From the NCBI GenBank assembly GCA_900546605.1, contig URDV01000060.1, positions 1 to 10,367 of the forward strand: 10,367 nt of DNA, written 5' to 3'. Position numbers and translations under genes: made by a program. The stretch's first letter is position 1. Each line of letters begins with the position of its first letter. The notes beneath the pieces are model-generated. The model saw only the letters and a program-made list of their open reading frames with translations, did not search any database and was not told the origin of the DNA. Shown piece by piece: positions 6,822 to 10,367 of this stretch. Source of the DNA: an uncultured Prevotella sp. (lineage in GTDB: Bacteria; Bacteroidota; Bacteroidia; Bacteroidales; Bacteroidaceae).

Positions 6822-7868
6822 ATGAAGGAAAATACATTCAACAAAGGAATCATGACTCTCATGCTCTTAATGCTAATTTGCTTTGTGAGCTGTAAAGAAG
6901 ATGAGGACTTCCAGCAAACAGATGTAGTCATCAACTTGACGAAAGCTGGAACATTACCCAACAAAATTTCTCAAAACAAGATGTACCACCAAATTACTAG
7001 CTTGAAGATAGTTGGTGAGATAAATGGTACTGATTTGTGTTTTATACGTGATGCGTCAAGATTTAGCAACACACTTTCCATCTTGGACTTGTCAGAAGCA
7101 AGAATTGTGGAAGGAGGTAAAGCTTATTGTCGAGAAGGTGATAACTATTACTATACTAGTAATAATAAACTAGGAGATTATATTTTCGATGCCTGCAGTC
7201 CACTGAAAAATATATATATTCCATTAAGTGTGACTGAGATAGGAAAATATGCTTTTTGGGGTTGCGATTCATTGACAAGTATATATATTCCGTCAAGCGT
7301 AGCGAAAATAGGAGAATGGGCCTTTAGATATTGCGAATCTCTAACAAGTATAACTATTTCGTCAGACGTGACAGATATTGGAAAGTATGCTTTTTGTGAT
7401 TGCAGTTCATTGAAAAGTGTAAGTATTTCAACAGGTGTGACAGAGATTAAAGAGGGAACTTTTTCAGATTGCTCTTCTTTGAAAAGTGTAGAGATTCCAT
7501 CAAGCGTAACGAAAATCGGAGATATTGCCTTTGATGGCTGCAATTCATTGTCAAGTATAAGGATACCATCAAGCGTAACATCTATAGGGTGTCAAGCCTT
7601 CCAAAACTGCAAGAGCTTAAATTTAATTTATGTATACGCAAAAAAGGTTCCTAGTACGGGGCTAAATTCTCCTTATAGAATAGCGTCGTTTGGAGGTTGC
7701 GATTCAAAGAACTGCTTCGTTTACGTTCCTAAAGGCACATATGACGCATACAAGCGATCAGAATTTGGCTACTTTGAACACATCATAGAGTTCGATGCCA
7801 ATAGTATGCACAAAACAATCGCAACGGCAGAAGTTAAAGATACATCAAGTTGCGTTATGAAGAAATAA
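6822..7868 (+). CDS. BspA-like LRR surface lipoprotein
   Basis: The 348-residue product has a lipoprotein signal peptide: hydrophobic core MTLMLLMLICFV with lipobox FVSC, the lipidated cysteine being residue 24. It is followed by KEDED. A Lys/acidic patch right after the cysteine is the Bacteroidetes lipoprotein export signal that sends lipoproteins to the cell surface. After a unique region (residues about 30-110, with VVINLTKAGTL and LSILDLSEARI, typical of Bacteroidales LRR proteins), residues about 115-270 hold some seven 23-residue LRR_5 units (SLTSIYIPSSVAKIGEWAF, SLKSVEIPSSVTKIGDIAF). FVYVPKGTYDAYKRSEFGYF near 305-325 caps the array. The short C-terminal end has no T9SS domain, as expected for a lipid-anchored protein. 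It starts 54 bases after the RES gene with no terminator visible between, so cotranscription is possible. A surface adhesin or host-contact role is inferred from the family. Confidence 0.85.
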   Translation: MKENTFNKGIMTLMLLMLICFVSCKEDEDFQQTDVVINLTKAGTLPNKISQNKMYHQITSLKIVGEINGTDLCFIRDASRFSNTLSILDLSEARIVEGGKAYCREGDNYYYTSNNKLGDYIFDACSPLKNIYIPLSVTEIGKYAFWGCDSLTSIYIPSSVAKIGEWAFRYCESLTSITISSDVTDIGKYAFCDCSSLKSVSISTGVTEIKEGTFSDCSSLKSVEIPSSVTKIGDIAFDGCNSLSSIRIPSSVTSIGCQAFQNCKSLNLIYVYAKKVPSTGLNSPYRIASFGGCDSKNCFVYVPKGTYDAYKRSEFGYFEHIIEFDANSMHKTIATAEVKDTSSCVMKK

Positions 7869-8342
7869 ATTTCAAATAAAAACAGAATCATTTGGTGCAA
7901 TAATCCACGTGAACAAGATTCAGAAATAAAATCAGTAGTGCAGAATTCATTACAATTAGCGAACTCTAATAGTAGGCCCTACTTTTAAAATCGCATATGG
8001 TTCTATGATTTATCGAGAATGGGGTAATAGCATGTGCGTGGAAATGCGGTTCCTTATGTATGTTAAACATAAAAACTCTGGAGCTAATGAATTAGAAAAA
8101 ACTTCTATAGGCGGTTGTTGCTATGATTTGTGTTTTTATATCCAATCCTGGACTAAGTCTATTAGTAAATATAGTTGCTGAGATTGCTATAGACTTATAT
8201 TACCGCAAAAGATAAAATCAGCAACAGTTTGAATTGATCTATAAGGCCTAAGTGGCTTTAATCCTTTTAAATAGGACTTATGCCGCATCATAAGCCCGAT
8301 TCAACAAATGAAAAATATTTTTAATCATTAAACCTATCAACA
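7869..8342. other. 470-base gap with no supported gene
   Basis: No reading frame in either direction has a plausible start, length and composition. The gap holds the weak hairpin at 7971-7983, an exact 9-bp inverted repeat (TAAGTCTAT 8154-8162 with ATAGACTTA 8189-8197), and CTTATG/CATAAG around 8278-8293. No promoter matching TTTG-N19-TAnnTTTG was found before the gene at 8343. Eroded coding sequence is possible but nothing is recognisable. Confidence 0.45.
7969..7986 (+). terminator. Possible weak terminator
   Basis: AGTAG (7971-7975) pairs with CTACT (7979-7983) around GCC and is followed by TTTT. The stem is only five pairs and lies 100 bases after the stop of the LRR lipoprotein gene, so the call is weak. 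Confidence 0.3.
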
Positions 8343-8795
8343 ATGGAAAAAAACAACATCAAAAGGTATTTCAAGGCTGTATTAACGGCTTTATTACTCT
8401 GTATTCCTTTTTCATTTCTACAGTCGTGCAGTGATGATGATGAGAAACAGAACGAATTCGAAAAGATTATCACACGAGGTGCATGGGCACAAGATGGTGA
8501 CAACGATATCTTCATCTTTAACTCTGATGGTACGTGGTATACTTATGAATGTCCTGAAGAATTTGGAGATAAAGAAGCTGGAGGATATGCAGGCACTTGG
8601 ACATACTCTAAAAATACCCTAGCACTCAGACTATTGTATGAATGGTATGATGATGTAAAAGAACCTGTAGAAGACGACCGAAGAAGTATAGATGTGTACA
8701 CCGTAACAATTTTTTCAAAAGACTTCTTTTCATGTACACAAATTTCTCCAAAAGAAGAGAAAGATAGGGTGTGGAATTTTACGCGATTTAAGTAA
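8343..8795 (+). CDS. Small lipocalin-like surface lipoprotein
   Basis: The 150-residue protein has a lipoprotein signal peptide (AVLTALLLCIPFSFLQSC, lipidated Cys29) followed by SDDDE, an acidic surface-export tag typical of Bacteroidetes lipoproteins. The mature part is short and beta-rich: RGAWAQDGDNDIFIFNSDG, TWYTYE, GGYAGTWTYSKNTLALRL, VYTVTIFSKDFF, RVWNFTRF. The pattern of W/G at the first strand, a DGT turn and a GTWTY strand resembles the small lipocalin-like lipoproteins common in Bacteroides and Prevotella. The family match is by eye only. Its ligand is unknown. The ATG at 8343 follows CTATCAACA and gives a complete signal peptide; no in-frame alternative fits better. Confidence 0.75.
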   Translation: MEKNNIKRYFKAVLTALLLCIPFSFLQSCSDDDEKQNEFEKIITRGAWAQDGDNDIFIFNSDGTWYTYECPEEFGDKEAGGYAGTWTYSKNTLALRLLYEWYDDVKEPVEDDRRSIDVYTVTIFSKDFFSCTQISPKEEKDRVWNFTRFK

Positions 8796-8843
8796 ACTAG
8801 AGTTTCTACTCCATATTTCTGGAAGTATACACTTTGGTTTTAA

Positions 8844-8958
8844 TGCCACAAAGAGATTGGGTATAATCAAGAGCTATTTTTAGTTGTTGGTTTTGTGGCA
8901 CCACTAGACGATATTAAAAGAATAAATGAGTCAAAGTCTTATACAAACGGCTCATTTA
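8844..8958. repeat. Two inverted repeats downstream of the small lipoprotein gene
   Basis: TGCCACAAA (8844-8852) is exactly inverted as TTTGTGGCA (8892-8900), and TAAATGAG (8923-8930) as CTCATTTA (8951-8958) with a 20-base loop. Either could end transcription of the lipoprotein gene, or both could be part of the repeat cluster that follows. No gene is supported between 8796 and 9566. Confidence 0.4.
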
Positions 8959-9035
8959 CTCTTTCTGTAGCACTCCTCAGCAGTTGGGCATTTCCAATAG
9001 CTCCGATCCTAAGCGCAAAGTTGAGTATTTATTAT

Positions 9036-9225
9036 TTAAGGGTGGTTCTAAGAATTCTGTTTTTTGAGTTTTGCTATTCTGAAATGCGATTTGCACACTC
9101 ACGGAAGTGTCTTTCTGAAAGTTTGTTCGGTCACATAGCCCGCTATGCTCCCTCTCAGACTTTCAAAAAAGACACTTCTGATAGCGCACAAATCCCTATT
9201 TCAGAATTATTAGAACCACCCTTAA
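9036..9225. repeat. Large palindromic repeat element A
   Basis: The ends are an exact 16-bp inverted repeat, TTAAGGGTGGTTCTAA (9036-9051) with TTAGAACCACCCTTAA (9210-9225). Inside, GAAGTGTCTTTCTGAAAGT (9104-9122) pairs imperfectly with ACTTTCAAAAAAGACACTTC (9159-9178), and GATTTG (9088-9093) pairs with CAAATC (9189-9194). The left arm has about 22 extra bases near 9060-9080. The centre (9128-9154) contains CATAGC CC GCTATG. The whole could fold into one long hairpin. It encodes no transposase, so a MITE-like or REP-like element moved in trans is the likely nature. Confidence 0.75.
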
Positions 9226-9240
9226 GACAATGGCATTTTC

Positions 9241-9427
9241 TAAGTAGGGGTTCAAAATTATTTTTACATTGAAAGTGCATTATCGGGGCGCAGATGTTTC
9301 CTTCGGGTGAGGGAGCATAGCGGGCTATGTGACCGAGGCTGAAGGGAACAGATGCGCCTCGAGAATGTGCTTTCAATGTGAAAATGACACCTACTGATTG
9401 TATAAAATAATTTTGAATACCTACTTA
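9241..9427. repeat. Large palindromic repeat element B, inverted core
   Basis: Paired arms include TAAGTAGG (9241-9248) with CCTACTTA (9420-9427), TTCAAAATTATTTT (9251-9264) with AAAATAATTTTGAA (9404-9417), ACATTGAAAG (9266-9275) with CTTTCAATGT (9370-9379), and GGCGCAGATGTTTCCTTC (9287-9304) with a close inverted copy at 9341-9357. The central 27 bases (9309-9335) are the exact reverse complement of the centre of element A (9128-9154). A and B therefore share a core in opposite orientation but have different arms. Together with 1721-1780 they define a local repeat family. Confidence 0.75.
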
Positions 9428-9566
9428 CCATAAAATTTAGGGGTTAAGGTGATGCATACACGAAGCATATAAAAAGGCATCAAACAACACCTCAACTGAA
9501 AAATAAGAACTTCCACATTGCTATTTCACGGTAGCTGCTCAATGCCTCTGTTTTTGCTTACTTTAC

Positions 9567-10232
9567 TTGTCATTATGTATTTTGACGCTGCAAAAATACA
9601 ACTCTTCGCACTCTGTTACAAGCATATTGGCGTTGATTGTACAAAATGTGCGATTATTGTATGAGTTGCTGCGCTGGAAGTGTTTTTGTAATAGATGCTA
9701 CCCAAAGCAGACGATGCGACACCGCGGATACCACGTGCTGGGGCAATCGCGCGTTGTGAGGAAATGGGAATTGAAAGACCCTTCATCACTTGAAAAGTCC
9801 TTAGGCATATACTTTCTATGCACCAATATCTGTACCCTTGATGAAAAGACTACATGGGAATACTATAACCTTATTAGGGAAATAGAATGTACCAATCGTC
9901 AATTAAAGAATGATCTCAATCTACGCCCTATATACCATCAGAAAGATGAAAGTAGTGATGCACATCTATTCTTTGGCTTATTAGCCTGTTGGGTAGTCAA
10001 CACCATAAGGTACGAGCTAAAACAATCAAACATAAAATGTTATTGGACAGAAATTACCAGACGTATGTCTACTCAAAAGTTAGTAACCACAAATGCCACG
10101 AATGCTTTAGGAGAAGCCATTGTTTTTAGACTATGTAGTTGTCCAAGCAAATCAGCAAAAGATATCTATGATGCGCTAAAGTTCAAACATGCGCCCTTTA
10201 AGAAAATACAAATTTGTAGGACAGAAAGTTAA
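9567..10232 (+). pseudogene. IS1634/IS4-type transposase, C-terminal remnant
   Basis: The open frame gives 221 residues, of which only those after about residue 65 look like a transposase. LGIYFLCTN, WEYYNLIREIECTNRQLKND, LRPIYHQKDES, AHLFFGLLACWVVNTIRYEL and TQKLVTTNA form the C-terminal part of an IS1634-like DDE transposase. Glu107 with Lys114 six residues further on is the third catalytic acidic residue and its partner. The two upstream Asp regions are absent; the family is normally 500 residues or more. Residues 1-65 (around CYPKQTMRHRGYHVLGQS) have no similarity that I recognise, so this is probably non-coding or deleted sequence read in frame, and the start at 9567 is arbitrary. The element is inactive. 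It sits next to the palindromic repeats and marks the edge of the surface-protein block. Confidence 0.75.
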
Positions 10233-10331
10233 TCTCTAATGATTGGATTTGCCCATGACAGCAAGAGTTGTAATATTAGGGGTGTGAAAGTTGGGTTAAG
10301 GGGGCTTACTTTACCCGTTGGCGGAATTTCA

Positions 10332-10367
10332 GGTTAACGGGTTAACAAGTTGACAGGTTAACAAGTA
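10332..10367. repeat. 8-bp tandem repeat, GGTTAACA type
   Basis: GGTTAACG (10332), GGTTAACA (10340), AGTTGACA (10348) and GGTTAACA (10356) follow one another with an exact 8-base period, and the array runs into the window end with AGTA. The copies contain the palindrome GTTAAC. Such short arrays occur between genes in Bacteroidales; no function is evident. Confidence 0.6.

Noticed and set aside
7178..7543. 121-residue minus-strand open frame opposite the LRR lipoprotein
   Set aside because: It is the periodic shadow of the LRR repeats on the opposite strand; the plus-strand frame has a signal peptide, lipobox and a known repeat.
6822..7868. Gene after the RES protein as its antitoxin
   Set aside because: It encodes an exported LRR lipoprotein with a clear signal peptide and surface tag, so it would not meet a cytosolic toxin.
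8895..9272. 125-residue plus-strand open frame (MAPLDDIKRINES...)
   Set aside because: It runs through palindromic element A, and its later residues are just translation of the repeat (GHIARYAPSQTF). It has no domain, no promoter and no proper leader.
9155..9376. 73-residue minus-strand open frame
   Set aside because: It is the inverted repeat core read on the other strand (again GHIARYAPS), so it is explained by elements A and B.

Overview
The window looks like an accessory region of a Bacteroidales chromosome, most likely Prevotella or a close relative. The evidence is a cluster of BspA-like leucine-rich-repeat (LRR) surface proteins, a type IX secretion (T9SS) sorting tail, lipoproteins with acidic surface-export tags just after the lipobox cysteine, a promoter with the Bacteroidetes TTTG / TAnnTTTG boxes, and A-rich rather than Shine-Dalgarno leaders. 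No rRNA, tRNA or CRISPR array was seen.

Layout. Positions 1-290 carry hairpin-forming repeats and no gene. Positions 291-712 (minus) hold a broken 3' end of pdxB (erythronate-4-phosphate dehydrogenase): its 5' half is missing and the rest is frameshifted. It abuts the end of a complete membrane-anchored LuxR-type regulator gene (707-1705, minus). The divergent intergenic region 1706-1928 contains an imperfect palindrome, a cluster of phased TTACGCC direct repeats and a near-perfect promoter reading right. Then follow, all on the plus strand: a secreted LRR protein with 14 near-identical 24-residue repeats and no recognisable sorting tail (1929-4040); a second LRR protein with a T9SS tail (4145-5683); a strong stem-loop (5717-5760); an orphan RES-domain protein of the NAD+-degrading toxin fold (5796-6767); an LRR lipoprotein (6822-7868); a 470-base gap with no supported gene; and a small lipocalin-like lipoprotein (8343-8795). 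Next come two large palindromic repeat elements in opposite orientation (9036-9225 and 9241-9427), then the C-terminal remnant of an IS1634/IS4-type transposase (9567-10232), and an 8-bp tandem repeat running off the window end.

How it may work together (inference). The regulator and the first LRR gene are divergent and share a regulatory region, so the membrane LuxR protein is the obvious candidate controller of the surface-protein block. The four envelope proteins appear to use three export outcomes: Sec export with no visible tail, T9SS, and surface lipoprotein. This fits an adhesion or host-interaction island. The RES protein is the only cytosolic enzyme-like product in the block and has no antitoxin beside it. 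Repeats sharing sequence with the downstream palindromes occur on both sides of the block (1721-1780 and 9036-9427). Together with the broken pdxB and the transposase remnant, this points to insertion or rearrangement of a cassette at this locus.
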